This document shows positions 1 through 9,800 of a stretch of DNA of 60,710 nucleotides, piece after piece. A model generated the notes under the pieces. That model saw only the letters and a list, made by a program, of their open reading frames with translations. It did not search any database and was not told where the DNA came from. The stretch lies in the NCBI GenBank assembly GCA_020426625.1, contig JAGQPR010000003.1:1-60710 (forward strand), read 5' to 3'. Made by a program: the position numbers and the translations under genes. Every line of letters begins with the position of its first letter. Within the stretch, counting starts at the first letter, position 1. Source of the stretch: Planctomycetales bacterium. GTDB lineage: Bacteria > Planctomycetota > Planctomycetia > Pirellulales > Pirellulaceae.

Positions 1-786
1 CACGTTCGTACCGGGAGATTCCCGCAACTGCGAGAGTTCTGCATGCGCGACTGGCGCCAGTGAGGAAAAATCCTCTGCGAAAGATTCGAACAGCTCCATG
101 AAGTGCCGAGCGTTGATTTCCGTCACATTGCTTAGCTTTTGATCGAAGAGGTTCTTGAGCAAGAGACAGTGAAGATCAAAATCGGTGGAGTATTCCACTG
201 AATTCTGCTGCGATTGCATCCCAAGAATCCGCTTGATCGCCGATTTGACGCCGCGGCGCGCACGCTTCAGCCACGGTTGTTTTGCTTCTCTCGAAAGATA
301 TTCCTTAGGGCGATAATAGGTGTTGGTGAAGTTGACGGCGATGCCATCGCCAAAACAAATATGCTTCGCATCGCTGAAAGAATGCCGAAGCCAAGTTGGC
401 ACAAACTTGTTGTTCTGACCAACGTACAGCTGGTCACAGTTTTCGATACCAGTGTAGTCGCTCAGCAGGCACAGCGGCCGCTGGTTCTTGCGGGCAAGTT
501 CGGATTGAAGGCGGACGCAATCGGCCAGAGGGACAAACCGCTGCGTTTTCCAACTTTCAACCTTGTTAGCCAATTCGAAAATGCAGCGGGCAAACTCTTC
601 GATTTGGCCCTCGGGAGCACTAAGATCGTGAACCAAGAGATGGTTTTCCACCTCAACATCGTCTGTTGACTGTCCATCCACCGTCCGCATGGCAGCTACT
701 GCAGAGGCAAGCTGCACCGCGCCCTGGCACGCCACGACACGAGTCAGCTTCGCTTGCTTACCGGGAATCAATTGCTTGCAATTCAT
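1..786 (-). CDS. Glycosyltransferase, polysialyltransferase-like, partial (3' end outside window)
   Basis: A minus-strand frame stays open from 786 to the left edge, giving 262 codons without a stop; the gene continues beyond the window. The chosen start is the ATG at 784-786, preceded by GAGG five bases upstream. The protein begins MNCKQLIPGKQAKLTRVVAC and contains an ACQGAVQLASAVAAM segment near the N-terminus and a GDGIAVNFTNTYYRP segment around residues 145-160. These two features recall the N-terminal strand and the central 'GDG' region of the bacterial alpha-2,8-polysialyltransferase family, but this is a family-level resemblance judged by eye. It is the last gene of a minus-strand surface-glycan cluster and lies 162 bases after the GT8 gene, in the same frame. 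The family assignment is tentative; that it is coding is fairly secure. Confidence 0.6.
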   Translation of the reverse strand, partial: MNCKQLIPGKQAKLTRVVACQGAVQLASAVAAMRTVDGQSTDDVEVENHLLVHDLSAPEGQIEEFARCIFELANKVESWKTQRFVPLADCVRLQSELARKNQRPLCLLSDYTGIENCDQLYVGQNNKFVPTWLRHSFSDAKHICFGDGIAVNFTNTYYRPKEYLSREAKQPWLKRARRGVKSAIKRILGMQSQQNSVEYSTDFDLHCLLLKNLFDQKLSNVTEINARHFMELFESFAEDFSSLAPVAHAELSQLRESPGTNV

Positions 787-948
787 GTTGGCCTCATGCC
801 GGTTACAGACGCCGCACCCGAGCTGCTGGCTGGTCGTCAACGAATTTAATGAATTCGAATCGACACGTTCGGGTTCGCAGCAAGCGCAGCCCGCAGCCGC
901 GCGACTCCCAGGCGAAAGCGATAGGACTCCTGTCGCAGGGGTGCTTCC

Positions 949-1851
949 CTAGCCCGCCTTCTTTTCGCCACGCCAGAATTTACGGAACTTGCGTTCCAAT
1001 TTCTTGAACACGTGCGGTTCCTTGGAACTGGCTGCCACCATTGGTAAAGTGGCCGGACTGGCAGACTTACTTGCAGATTTGTCATCGGCGATCTTGGCCG
1101 GATTCAGGATGTCCTGCCTAGCGTAGGCTCGCGACAACGTCTTTTTGAGATCCTGTCCTGTGATCACTCCCGCCTTGCGAGCTTCATTGAAATACTTGAA
1201 CCAGACATGCTCGAACGGATGTCCCGGGAATTTCCAGGGTTGTGTGCCGAGGTTGGTGAAGTGCACCAGATTGGTCGACGCATCGCATTGATCGAAAACG
1301 TTCCAGGTTGCATCATAGCTGCCCAGCTTGTAAGGATACTTCTTCAGGAAATCCGGCTTCATTTGATGCAAGTCTGCGTTCGTGTACTCGCCCGCATCAA
1401 TTTCGCTGAATATTTTTTCGAGATCAAAATGGCATTTCGAACAATCGAAAAGAATTTGGCTCATTCCCCAGCAGCTGTCTCCCTGGTAGGCCTCCGGCTT
1501 GGCCAACATCGCGTTGTCTTCCATGGGCAAATCGTAGAACGTGGCGATATCGCCGAGGCAGACCATGTCGGAATCCAAAAAGATCGCTCGTCCCTCATGA
1601 CCGCAGATCTCGGGAATTAGAAATCGGTAATTGCTGAATTCCGTGTAATTGCGATACTTTACGTTCAGCGACATATTTGCCAGGACGGGCGGCTCATCGT
1701 TGTGTTCGATGGCATTGTGCGTACCGTTGAAGACGTAGATGTCCAGCTCTCGCGAACAGTGCTTGCGAAGTGAGTAGATCAACGTCTTTCGTTCTAGTAC
1801 GCTAGCTTCTCCAGAACCAATAAAGACGCGGACAGGTGCTTTGTTGGACAT
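949..1851 (-). CDS. GT8-like glycosyltransferase
   Basis: A 300-residue cytoplasmic glycosyltransferase that probably transfers a sugar from a nucleotide-sugar donor onto a surface glycan. The metal-binding DxD motif is visible as FLDSDMVCLGDI (DSD at residues 93-95), followed by a C-terminal HFTNLGTQPWKFPGHPF segment at about 197-213 that resembles the HxxxxxKPW donor-site motif of GT8. The start ATG at 1851 is preceded by a strong AAAGGAGA ribosome site eight bases away. It lies 36 bases downstream of another DxD glycosyltransferase, so the two are probably co-transcribed. The acceptor cannot be read from the sequence. The stop is a TAG, after which the same frame stays open into the next gene. 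Confidence 0.85.
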   Translation of the reverse strand: MSNKAPVRVFIGSGEASVLERKTLIYSLRKHCSRELDIYVFNGTHNAIEHNDEPPVLANMSLNVKYRNYTEFSNYRFLIPEICGHEGRAIFLDSDMVCLGDIATFYDLPMEDNAMLAKPEAYQGDSCWGMSQILFDCSKCHFDLEKIFSEIDAGEYTNADLHQMKPDFLKKYPYKLGSYDATWNVFDQCDASTNLVHFTNLGTQPWKFPGHPFEHVWFKYFNEARKAGVITGQDLKKTLSRAYARQDILNPAKIADDKSASKSASPATLPMVAASSKEPHVFKKLERKFRKFWRGEKKAG

Positions 1852-1887
1852 GAGTTGGGTCTCCTTTCCAGGTATGATCGGGTCGAA

Positions 1888-3060
1888 TCAAGCGGCTTTG
1901 CGACGCAGACCGACTTTCGACAAAAACGATTTGAGTTGTCCCTTGAGTTTCTTGGACTGACTTACAACTTCGGGACCAGTCGTCTGTGTGCCTTTGAGTC
2001 GCCAGTCACGCCGCCATTTCCGGGCGCGGCCTTGCATGGCCGTCAACTTAGCAACGATAGGTGAGTTTCCGGGAATCGCAAAAGGATCCTCCAGATCTGC
2101 GAATAGCGGTTCATCGCGGCGGATCGCTTCTCGCCAAGCTGGGTGGATCGCGGTTCCATCCTCTAACGTATCCCAAGCGCAGCCCCAATTTGCAAACCCA
2201 TTGGTGTTATATCGAGCAACCGCTGCGTGGTATTCGTCTACCATGCGAGCCAACTGGGGAACATCCTCGAACGTCAAACGATTTTGGCAGTTCAGGAATT
2301 CATTGCGGTTGCTAGGACTTAGATTGCTGAAGTGAAACAACACAATCGACTTGCCATCAATGGTCAGCCTGCCGCAACTGTCCGAGCCCAGGGGAAACTG
2401 CGGCAATGTCCAGTGTCCTGTGTTGTATGCTGGATTCCTCAGCGTGAAGACACGCGAGAATAGTCCTGTAGCTAGACTCAGCCATTTTTGATCGACGAAG
2501 AAGGAACCCGCCAGGTCCTTGTGCCCATGCTTCTCCAGTTTCTGTTGCCACCAGTTCAGGAAGTCAGTCGCGATGGAGTCGTTGCGAACTGCCAAGAAAC
2601 CTGCATTATACGTTCCCGCCATCAGGAACAGCTCTTCGCCAGGTCGGCCATTGTCCACGGGAAATGGTCTCAGGAGATGAGGCGTCAACACGATCGAGTA
2701 CTGATCAAGGGCAGCAAAAACCTCCGCTAGAGGTTGATACAACCGCATGTCGGAATCCAGGTAAACTACTTCCTCGTAGTCACGTGAAGTAAGATGTTTC
2801 ATGGCGAATGGCTTCAAAGCACACGATAGCTCGAATGGCGTGTACTGGAAAGCAAACCTGCGCCAATTATCGATAGGCAATTCGCTTGCGTAGAATACCT
2901 TCGCTGGACCCGCCATAGGGGACCAACCGGCTGGCGGCTGATCGGCCATGCAGATGTAGAAATCGCAATCAGGCTGATGCTCCGCAACTGATTCTGCCAA
3001 AGCCAACGCAAAGTGCAGATAATTGCGAGTGATAACGGTCACGATCGCGCGACGCTTCAT
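1888..3060 (-). CDS. DxD-type glycosyltransferase
   Basis: A 390-residue GT-A fold glycosyltransferase related to GT8-like enzymes. It starts with a Rossmann-like strand (AIVTVITRNYLHFALALAES) and carries a DxD motif in VVYLDSDMRLYQPL (DSD at residues 102-104), an LKPFAMKHL segment before it, NAGFLAVRN in the acceptor region and a HFSNLSPSNRNEF motif late in the catalytic domain. The last ~60 residues are basic (RKWRRDWRLK) and may be a tail for membrane or partner contact. A TTG four codons upstream would extend the frame, but GGAG lies seven bases before the ATG at 3060, so that ATG is the likely start. It sits between a methyltransferase and the GT8-like gene, all on the minus strand. Confidence 0.8.
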   Translation of the reverse strand: MKRRAIVTVITRNYLHFALALAESVAEHQPDCDFYICMADQPPAGWSPMAGPAKVFYASELPIDNWRRFAFQYTPFELSCALKPFAMKHLTSRDYEEVVYLDSDMRLYQPLAEVFAALDQYSIVLTPHLLRPFPVDNGRPGEELFLMAGTYNAGFLAVRNDSIATDFLNWWQQKLEKHGHKDLAGSFFVDQKWLSLATGLFSRVFTLRNPAYNTGHWTLPQFPLGSDSCGRLTIDGKSIVLFHFSNLSPSNRNEFLNCQNRLTFEDVPQLARMVDEYHAAVARYNTNGFANWGCAWDTLEDGTAIHPAWREAIRRDEPLFADLEDPFAIPGNSPIVAKLTAMQGRARKWRRDWRLKGTQTTGPEVVSQSKKLKGQLKSFLSKVGLRRKAA

Positions 3061-3087
3061 TGTCTGCTCCAAATTGCAGCGAATCGT

Positions 3088-3870
3088 TTAGGCAGCAGCT
3101 GACTGCCTACCGGCCAATTGCGGAGTGTAAAGGGCAAAACGCGTCCCGGCGATTTGGCTGCAACAACCGAATTGCTCCCAGAACTCATTGACAGTCTTGG
3201 TAACTCCCACACACTCGGGATTCTTTGGCTCCCAGGTGTAGTCATGCCACAGGATGGTGCCAGTCGATTTCACAAATGTCATCGCCGTTCGCGTGTCGCG
3301 CTTGGCGAATTCATAGGTATGGTCTGCATCGACAAAAACTAGATCCGCGGCGTCCAACAAGTCTCGATCGTGAAATTCCACGGTATTGGCAAATCGTTGC
3401 TCGATCATCGAGGCGTAGCGAGTGCCTCGAAACAAGCAACCAACGTCAAATTGACTCAAACCAACGCCCATCCCGTGAACGTGTGTACTTCTGGCAGCTG
3501 GGTCCAAGTCAATCGTCACGATTTTTCCATCCGCAGGCATGTTGGCCGCCATCGAAAGGGTTGAACCTCCCATGAACGTACCAAACTCAACGACCAATTT
3601 CGGCTGAAGAATTTTGGTCAGAGCTCCCAGCGTCAGCAATTCGTGTTCGGGCATTGCCCATTTGTGGCTGCGAATCAGCCTCGGCAGCATGGTAACTTCA
3701 GCAACATCAGCGGAGTCGAAGATTTCGTGCAGCTTAGCCGTCGGCACCAAGAACGGGACATCTTCAGCTGCTTCCACTTTGATGGCCTTGTTGCCTGGAA
3801 TCGGTTCGTATCCCGGCAACCGCTTCTTGATTGAGCGTTTTAGCTTCGAGGCAAATCTAGTAATTCCCAT
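3088..3870 (-). CDS. Class I SAM-dependent methyltransferase
   Basis: A 260-residue methyltransferase, probably acting on a sugar or glycan precursor given its position at the head of a glycosyltransferase cluster. The SAM-binding motif I is VEFGTFMGGST (residues 94-104), the acidic ribose-binding residue lies in IVTIDLD (D121), and a LVFVDADHTYEFAKRD segment follows, as in Methyltransf_24-type and macrocin/cephalosporin-hydroxylase-like enzymes. A TTG 19 codons upstream extends the frame, but an AAGGAAGG ribosome site precedes the ATG at 3870, so the shorter form is preferred. It ends 27 bases before the start of the next glycosyltransferase, which supports one transcript. The substrate is unknown. 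Confidence 0.8.
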   Translation of the reverse strand: MGITRFASKLKRSIKKRLPGYEPIPGNKAIKVEAAEDVPFLVPTAKLHEIFDSADVAEVTMLPRLIRSHKWAMPEHELLTLGALTKILQPKLVVEFGTFMGGSTLSMAANMPADGKIVTIDLDPAARSTHVHGMGVGLSQFDVGCLFRGTRYASMIEQRFANTVEFHDRDLLDAADLVFVDADHTYEFAKRDTRTAMTFVKSTGTILWHDYTWEPKNPECVGVTKTVNEFWEQFGCCSQIAGTRFALYTPQLAGRQSAAA

Positions 3871-4109
3871 GGTCACGCCTTCCTTGCGCAAGTGACTAGG
3901 CAACGTAAAATCGGTTTCGTCAAGCAATGGGTGACATTCCAGTTCAGTTGAATTGGAACGATGAAATCCGACTGTTGAATCCCCTTATAGGCAACACGGC
4001 CCGACAACCGCAACATCAACTGGCCTGACCCTGGCAGATTGCTGGAAATAAAGGCCTCGGCAGGCCGTATCCTGGATTCGTCTGCTGGTTTCGCCAGGTG
4101 CTGGGCGCG
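3871..4109. other. Intergenic gap between ABC permease and glycan cluster
   Basis: No credible gene is present. This gap separates two minus-strand units and holds a terminator-like hairpin, described separately. Any promoter for the glycan cluster should lie between that hairpin and 3870, but no clear -35/-10 pair was recognised. Confidence 0.5.
4044..4066 (-). terminator. Terminator-like hairpin after the ABC permease
   Basis: Read on the minus strand, GGCCT-gccg-AGGCC is followed by TTTATTTCC. The 5-bp GC-rich stem is short, but it sits just after the permease stop codon and before the methyltransferase, where a terminator is expected. Confidence 0.4.
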
Positions 4110-5705
4110 CTATGTCCGCCTCATGGCAACAATCGGATCCAGGCGGGAAGCTCGCCAGGCTGGCAAAATGCTAGCCAAAACGCAAACGAATACGGACACG
4201 CAAATCACTGCCAGCATTGGCCACATTGAGAATTGAAAAAGCGTAGAAGCAATATCCGTATTTAGACGACTCTCAACGTATTGCCGAATCATGCCGTGAC
4301 CAATCCAGGCGGCTGCCAGGCTTGTCACAATGGCAATTACAGCTCCCAGCAGGCCGAGGATCGCTCCCTCACAAACCATCAGCCGCAGCAGCATCGAATT
4401 GGTGGCACCTACGCTTTTCAAAATACCGAACTCAGGCGTACGCTCAAGCACGGAAACTAGCAATGTATTGGAAATGCCAATGGACGCTGTAAAGAGAATT
4501 GCTGCGGCTATTCCAAGTACAATCCAAGCACTCTCATCGACGTGCCGGTCCATGTTCTCCAAAATGCGCAATGCTGAAAATGTCCGAGTCCCAGACGCTT
4601 CCACTTGCTCAATCACTCTGGCGAGATTGCTAGTGCTATCCACGGTGACAACGGCTTCGTGAAAACTCTGGTTCTCACTTATTTGCAAATGGATTTCTGA
4701 GGCCACATCGCTGCTTACGATGATTCCTCCGTATCCTCCCTGGTAATGGCCACGAAACAGCCGTGCCAGGCTGTCGTCATTCCCGTCACGCACGATACCA
4801 CGAATGCGAAACGAGCGCTGAATTGGCTGCAATTGAGCAGGGGTTCCCAATTCTCCTTTTGGAAAGAGCTGCCTGAGCAACTGCTTTTGGTTCGAAGTTA
4901 AGGAGGTAGAATCGAGCTCGTTGATTAGCTGATGCAGCGCATCCATAAATGACATTTGCTGTCCAAGCTCCTGGACTGACAACTGGCCCCATTCTTCGAC
5001 CAGCATATTGAAAATATTTGCCAACGAGCCGCGACGCGGTTGGTACTCGACGTGCAACTGTTTACCCAGCAGCTGCTTTAGTTGTGGGTCGCTCTGATAT
5101 CCCAACTGGTAAGCCACGAATTCGTGCAGCAAGACCTCGTTACTGGAATCGCTGCCCAACATGTCACCAGCAATTACGCGTCCCGCCGATAGGGAGCTTC
5201 CTAAGTCAATTCCAGTGATACCATTGGAGACCTTGGGGGTCTCTCCTTGTTCAGCACTAGCTTCCTCTTCAAGCCCAATTGAGACTACGCAAGGAACGTT
5301 CACGCCCGGAACCACGCTTAGCACATGGGGCAGCGCAGACAGTTCTTTAATCTGCTGAGGCGTTATCTCCCAGGCGCCCGGCTGCCGGTTTTCCGCTCGC
5401 CACTTCTGCTCCAACTGAAATACGATCCTTTCCCGCCGCTCCTCGGACATCTCGGCCGTTACTTCGGTAACGTCCTTTGGCGGATCACCTTTAGCATTTC
5501 TGTCCGGCAGAACTCCGATCTGGCGAGCCGCTTCAGCGGAATCGAAGAGAATTCGAATTGCATTTTTGACACCCGAAACACCGGCCGCAGTCATTAGCAA
5601 GACTACGCAACCGACTACGATACCCAACAGGTTGAGCAGCGTGCGGAGTTTGCGCTGCCACAGGTTGTGTGCCGCCATCGACCAAATATCACGCGTGCGA
5701 ATCAT
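4110..5705 (-). CDS. ABC transporter permease, MacB/FtsX type
   Basis: A 531-residue inner-membrane permease. One N-terminal transmembrane helix lies at about residues 22-43 (LLNLLGIVVGCVVLLMTAAG), followed by a ~350-residue extracytoplasmic MacB_PCD-like domain. Three C-terminal helices follow at about 393-419, 443-470 and 494-515. The segment ERTPEFGILKSVGA between the second and third helices is typical of the FtsX domain that couples to the ATPase. Family members act by mechanotransmission, moving lipoproteins, peptides or drugs, or signalling across the membrane. Its ATG lies inside the end of the ATPase gene, an overlap of 17 bases that indicates translational coupling. No membrane-fusion partner is encoded nearby, so the cargo is unknown. 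Confidence 0.88.
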   Translation of the reverse strand: MIRTRDIWSMAAHNLWQRKLRTLLNLLGIVVGCVVLLMTAAGVSGVKNAIRILFDSAEAARQIGVLPDRNAKGDPPKDVTEVTAEMSEERRERIVFQLEQKWRAENRQPGAWEITPQQIKELSALPHVLSVVPGVNVPCVVSIGLEEEASAEQGETPKVSNGITGIDLGSSLSAGRVIAGDMLGSDSSNEVLLHEFVAYQLGYQSDPQLKQLLGKQLHVEYQPRRGSLANIFNMLVEEWGQLSVQELGQQMSFMDALHQLINELDSTSLTSNQKQLLRQLFPKGELGTPAQLQPIQRSFRIRGIVRDGNDDSLARLFRGHYQGGYGGIIVSSDVASEIHLQISENQSFHEAVVTVDSTSNLARVIEQVEASGTRTFSALRILENMDRHVDESAWIVLGIAAAILFTASIGISNTLLVSVLERTPEFGILKSVGATNSMLLRLMVCEGAILGLLGAVIAIVTSLAAAWIGHGMIRQYVESRLNTDIASTLFQFSMWPMLAVICVSVFVCVLASILPAWRASRLDPIVAMRRT

Positions 5706-6408
5706 CGTCCGCCTCCGTCAAGCGACCGTCGCGCATGATCAGCTTTCGTTTGCAAAGTCGGTCTGCGATATCAACGTCGTGAGTGACCAATAGAAACGTA
5801 GCCTGAGTCTGATTGCACAACTCAGTCAACAGCTGAACAATGTCGCTTGCGGTCGTCGTATCCAAATTTCCAGTAGGCTCGTCTGCCAGTACAACCTTGG
5901 GCTGGTTTACCAAAGCTCGTGCGATGGCGACACGTTGCTGTTCACCACCAGATAGTTCATACGGATGGTGGTGGATTCGGTGGGAGAGCCCGACTTTGTC
6001 CAACCATTGAGTTGCTTGCTGCAATCTTGTTTGTCGATCCTTGCCAGCCAGAATCAGTGGTACTTCTACGTTCTGCAGCGCGGTCCGTTGCGGGATTAGC
6101 TGAAACGCTTGAAAAACCACCCCGACGGTGTCCAATCGATAGCGGGCCATCTCCTTAGATGAAAGGCTATGCAATTCGCGACCTGCGATAGTCAGTTGCC
6201 CGCTGGTAGGCCTATCCAAGCCCGCAAAGAGATTTAGCAAGGTCGATTTCCCAGAACCGCTCTTACCAATCACGGCCACTCGCTGTCCTGTCTCGATCAC
6301 ACAGTTGACTCCCGCAAGCGCAGCCACACCGCCTGCGCCACCATAGGATTTATAGAGCGCCTCAGCCTGAATCCCGCAACCTGTCATAGGATAAGTCCCG
6401 CAAACCAT
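5689..6408 (-). CDS. ABC transporter ATP-binding protein, MacB/LolD type
   Basis: A 239-residue cytoplasmic ATPase. Walker A is GKSGSGKST (residues 48-56), the Q-loop lies in [12 protein letters not shown] (95-106), the signature motif is [15 protein letters not shown] (152-166), Walker B is VVLADEPTG (172-180, catalytic E177) and the H-loop histidine is H210 in LVTHD. The [11 protein letters not shown] segment and the short length match the MacB/LolD/FtsE group that pairs with FtsX-type permeases. It overlaps the permease gene downstream, and together they form a two-gene operon. It is the first gene of the minus-strand unit, divergent from the PVC-type gene. A later ATG at residue 8 is an alternative start. 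Confidence 0.92.
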   Translation of the reverse strand: MVCGTYPMTGCGIQAEALYKSYGGAGGVAALAGVNCVIETGQRVAVIGKSGSGKSTLLNLFAGLDRPTSGQLTIAGRELHSLSSKEMARYRLDTVGVVFQAFQLIPQRTALQNVEVPLILAGKDRQTRLQQATQWLDKVGLSHRIHHHPYELSGGEQQRVAIARALVNQPKVVLADEPTGNLDTTTASDIVQLLTELCNQTQATFLLVTHDVDIADRLCKRKLIMRDGRLTEADDDSHA

Positions 6409-6831
6409 GATAGAAAAAGGCTAGAATCAGTAAGCTGTGCCCTACGTACTTTTCCCAGAGCAAATGACAATCTTATTCTGCGGGTGCTGTAGCTGCCTCC
6501 GAGAATCGGTAGAAGTTTCTTTCTTCCAATCCCAAAGCACGGACATTTTTACCGCGAGCTAATTGAATCTTCAATCATTCCAAGTTCACAGCCAACGTGG
6601 TTACGAGCTTTGGCTACAATAAAATTGACTCCGGCTGACTTGAGAGTCTGGCGGCCACCATGCCAGCAACCGTGTGTGCTGGCGATAGTCCGGGCAGCAG
6701 AAACTAGGATAGCGGCAGCGATATATGGAACGCGAGCGTATCCACGATTCATACAATAGTGGTGAAAATCCGCAGGCGTGTGGTGCAGTGTTTTTCACTC
6801 CTACCCAACTTCCCCCCAGAGAGATCTTCCA
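6409..6831. promoter_or_regulatory. Divergent intergenic region
   Basis: This 423-base region lies between the divergently read ABC ATPase and the PVC-type gene and must contain both promoters. No convincing gene was found in either strand. A perfect 7-bp inverted repeat occurs at 6662-6683 (GCCAGCA, 8-base spacer, TGCTGGC), which could be an operator or an RNA hairpin. No consensus -35/-10 pair stood out. Confidence 0.45.
6662..6683. repeat. Inverted repeat GCCAGCA-N8-TGCTGGC
   Basis: The two 7-base arms are perfectly complementary around an ACCGTGTG spacer. The repeat lies about 150 bases before the PVC-type start codon. The same arms occur in the hairpin after the lipoprotein gene at 60605-60631. 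Its function is unknown. Confidence 0.5.
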
Positions 6832-9800
6832 GTGAACCTTTCTCCCAAATTCCCTTCAACGAGCCAATCTGTCGCGGTCTTAGCTTTCTTGTTTCTCCCG
6901 ATTATGGTTCCCAGAGCACAGCAAGTGCATGCGCAGGAACATTTTGCTCATAGATTTGCCGTCCAGGAATTGACCGATACCTATTATTCGGAAGGTATCA
7001 GTGTTGGCGATGTGAGCGGCGATGGCATACATGACGTTGTTTATGGCCCATATTGGTTCGAAGGACCCACTTTCCAATCCAAGCATGAAATCTATCCTGC
7101 CGTGGCTCAACCGATGGAGCGGTATGCGGATAACTTTTTCTCTTGGGTCTACGATTTTGACGGTGACGGAGCACAAGATGTTTTCGTCGTTGGATTTCCG
7201 GGGACTCCCGCTTACGTATACCAAAACCCAGGGCGGGGAGTCGGTCAGTGGACTAAGCACACCGTATTTGATTGGGTATCGAACGAATCCCCTCAATTTG
7301 TCAGCATCGTAGGAGATCAACAACCAGAACTGGTATGCACGCGCGATGGTTTTTTTGGGTTTGCCACGATCGATTGGGACCACCCCTTTGATGCTTGGAA
7401 GTTTCATCCAATATCTGAACAAGTGACTGCAACCAAGTTCGGTCATGGGCTGGGAATTGGCGACGTCAATGGTGATGGCTTAGCCGATTTATTGCACGCG
7501 GCAGGCTGGTTCGAACAACCCAAACAGAACGCGGTTGGGCAGCGTTGGAGATCCCACGAAGTTGCCTTTTCCAACGGAGGTGGAGGGGCCGAGATGTATG
7601 CCTATGACGTCGATGGTGACGGCGATAGCGACGTTATCACAAGCGAATCGGCCCATAATTTCGGGTTGTCTTGGTACGAACAAGTGGCTGCTGGAGACGA
7701 GCTGCAATTCAAACGTCATACGATCATGGGACAGCGTCCAACAGAGAACAAGTATGGCCTCGTCTTCAGCGAGCTACATAGCGTGGCCCTGGCAGATATG
7801 GACGGCGACGGACTCAAAGACATCGTTACTGGTAAGACCTACTGGTCGCATCACAAGCAAAGTCCAATGTGGGACGCCGGACCGGTCGTTTACTGGTTCA
7901 AGTTAGTTCGCAACGAGGACGGCGTGGACTGGTTGCCCTATCTTGTCAATGATCAATCAGGTATCGGGCGGCAATTGGTGATCGTCGATATTAATGGCGA
8001 TCAACGATTGGATGTGGCGACTGGAGGAATGCTCGGTGCCCACATTACCATGCATACCTTGGAGACCGTTACCCATGCGGAATTCAAGCAGTCCCAGCCC
8101 GTGGAGTTCAAAGCTGTTGCACCAAATTATCTAACGGAAGCGCCCGCGCAACGTGGTCCGAAAATCATTGTCTCGGATGATGGCATGGTACCTGGTGCTT
8201 ACGAAGCGGAGAATCTGCCCCGATCGGTTAGCGCTGGTCAGGCGCGCCCTCAACAAATGAATGGCTTCAAGCCCGATCGATGGAGCGGCGGCAGCCAGCT
8301 TTGGTGGACCGGTGCCAAACCGGGCGATACGCTTGCCATCGAAATTGATGTATTGAGTCAGGTTAACCAGATTCAGCTGGCGCTCACCTGTGCCCGCGAT
8401 TACGGCATCGTGCAACTATTGCTTGACGACAAGCCGCTCGGCGAGCCGATCGATCTGTATGCGGCTAACGTGTCGTCCACGGGGCAACTTACCTTCGAAA
8501 TCGAAACGCTGTCCCCTGGAAAACACACCGTTGCTTTGAAAATTGCAGGCGCCAATCCAGCTTCTAGCGATTTCATGGTAGGTCTGGATTATTTGCAGTT
8601 TTCCGGCGGCGAAGCAAAAATAGCGCCAGCGAATGAACTGGGCATCAAGCCGCGTACGCGCGACGGCCGCGAGCTGAATCTAGATTTCGAATCAGGCACG
8701 CTGGTCGACTGGACCGCAGAGGGTTCTGCCTTTGCCGATCAACCTATCGTAGGCGACACGGTCAATAAGCGTCGCCGCGATATGCACAGCCGGCACGTTG
8801 GTAAATACTGGATTGGAGGCTATGAAAAAGTTGGCGATGAAGCAACCGGAACTTTGACATCGCTGCCGTTCATTGCTAGTGCTCGTTATGCATCTTTTTA
8901 CATCGGAGGTGGAAATTCGCCTCAAACTCAAGTCGAACTGTGGGCACCCGATGAAGAAAAGCCATTTTTTACGGTCAGCGGAAACAACACGGAAGACTTG
9001 AGTCGTGTTGTGGTTGATGTTCGACGCGTGCAGGGTGCTGAGATGTTCATTCGGCTTGTGGACAAGAGCAGCGGTGGATGGGGGCATATCAATTTTGATC
9101 ATTTCCGACTCCACGCCGACCGGCCTGGTCCGCTGACTTCACCGAGTGTCCAATTGGTCGCCGATGAATATCCCTATCGCGGACTCACAGCGGAAGAGGC
9201 TGCTGAGGCGATGGTTGTGCCAGAGGGTTTTCACGTACAGGTCTGTGCAGCTGAACCCGACGTCAAGCAGCCTATCGCCATGGCGCTGGACGATCGTGGT
9301 CGCGTTTGGATTGCCGAAGCCTACGAGTACCCGGTTCGTGCCGCGGGAGACAAGGGACGCGATCGCGTGTTGGTGTTTGAAGATACTAATGGCGATGGAA
9401 AACTCGATTCACGTAAGGTCTTTTGCGAAGGGCTAAATCTAGTTAGCGGATTAGAGGTGGGATTCGGTGGCGTGTGGGTGGGAGCTGCGCCTTACCTACT
9501 TTTTATTCCCGACGCCAACGGAGACGATGTTCCAGATGCCGAGCCTCAAGTCTTGCTGGATGGGTGGGGCTTTCAAGACACCCATGAAACACTGAATGCC
9601 TTCTGTTGGGGGCCCGATGGATGGCTGTACGGATGTCATGGCGTGTTTACGCATTCACGCGTGGGAAGACCTGGTACACCGGATGCAGAACGGATTCCAC
9701 TGAACGCGGCAGTCTGGCGCTATCATCCTACACAACATCAATTTGAGGTCTTTGCTCACGGAACGAGCAATCCGTGGGGCGTTGACTTTAATCAATATGG

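Noticed and set aside
214..669. Plus-strand 151-codon frame at the left edge
   Set aside because: It is the shadow of the minus-strand polysialyltransferase-like gene, whose protein has coherent motifs.
3061..3072. TTG start four codons upstream for the DxD glycosyltransferase (and similar TTG/GTG extensions at 3927, 13636 and 14972)
   Set aside because: In the glycosyltransferase, methyltransferase and argD genes a good ribosome site lies directly before the internal ATG, within or after the extension. For argF the ribosome site is weak, and the ATG was chosen on family N-terminus.
6778..6831. Upstream GTG start for the PVC-type protein
   Set aside because: It would add 18 residues before the signal peptide; the GTG at 6832 has a GAGAG site and gives a normal signal peptide.
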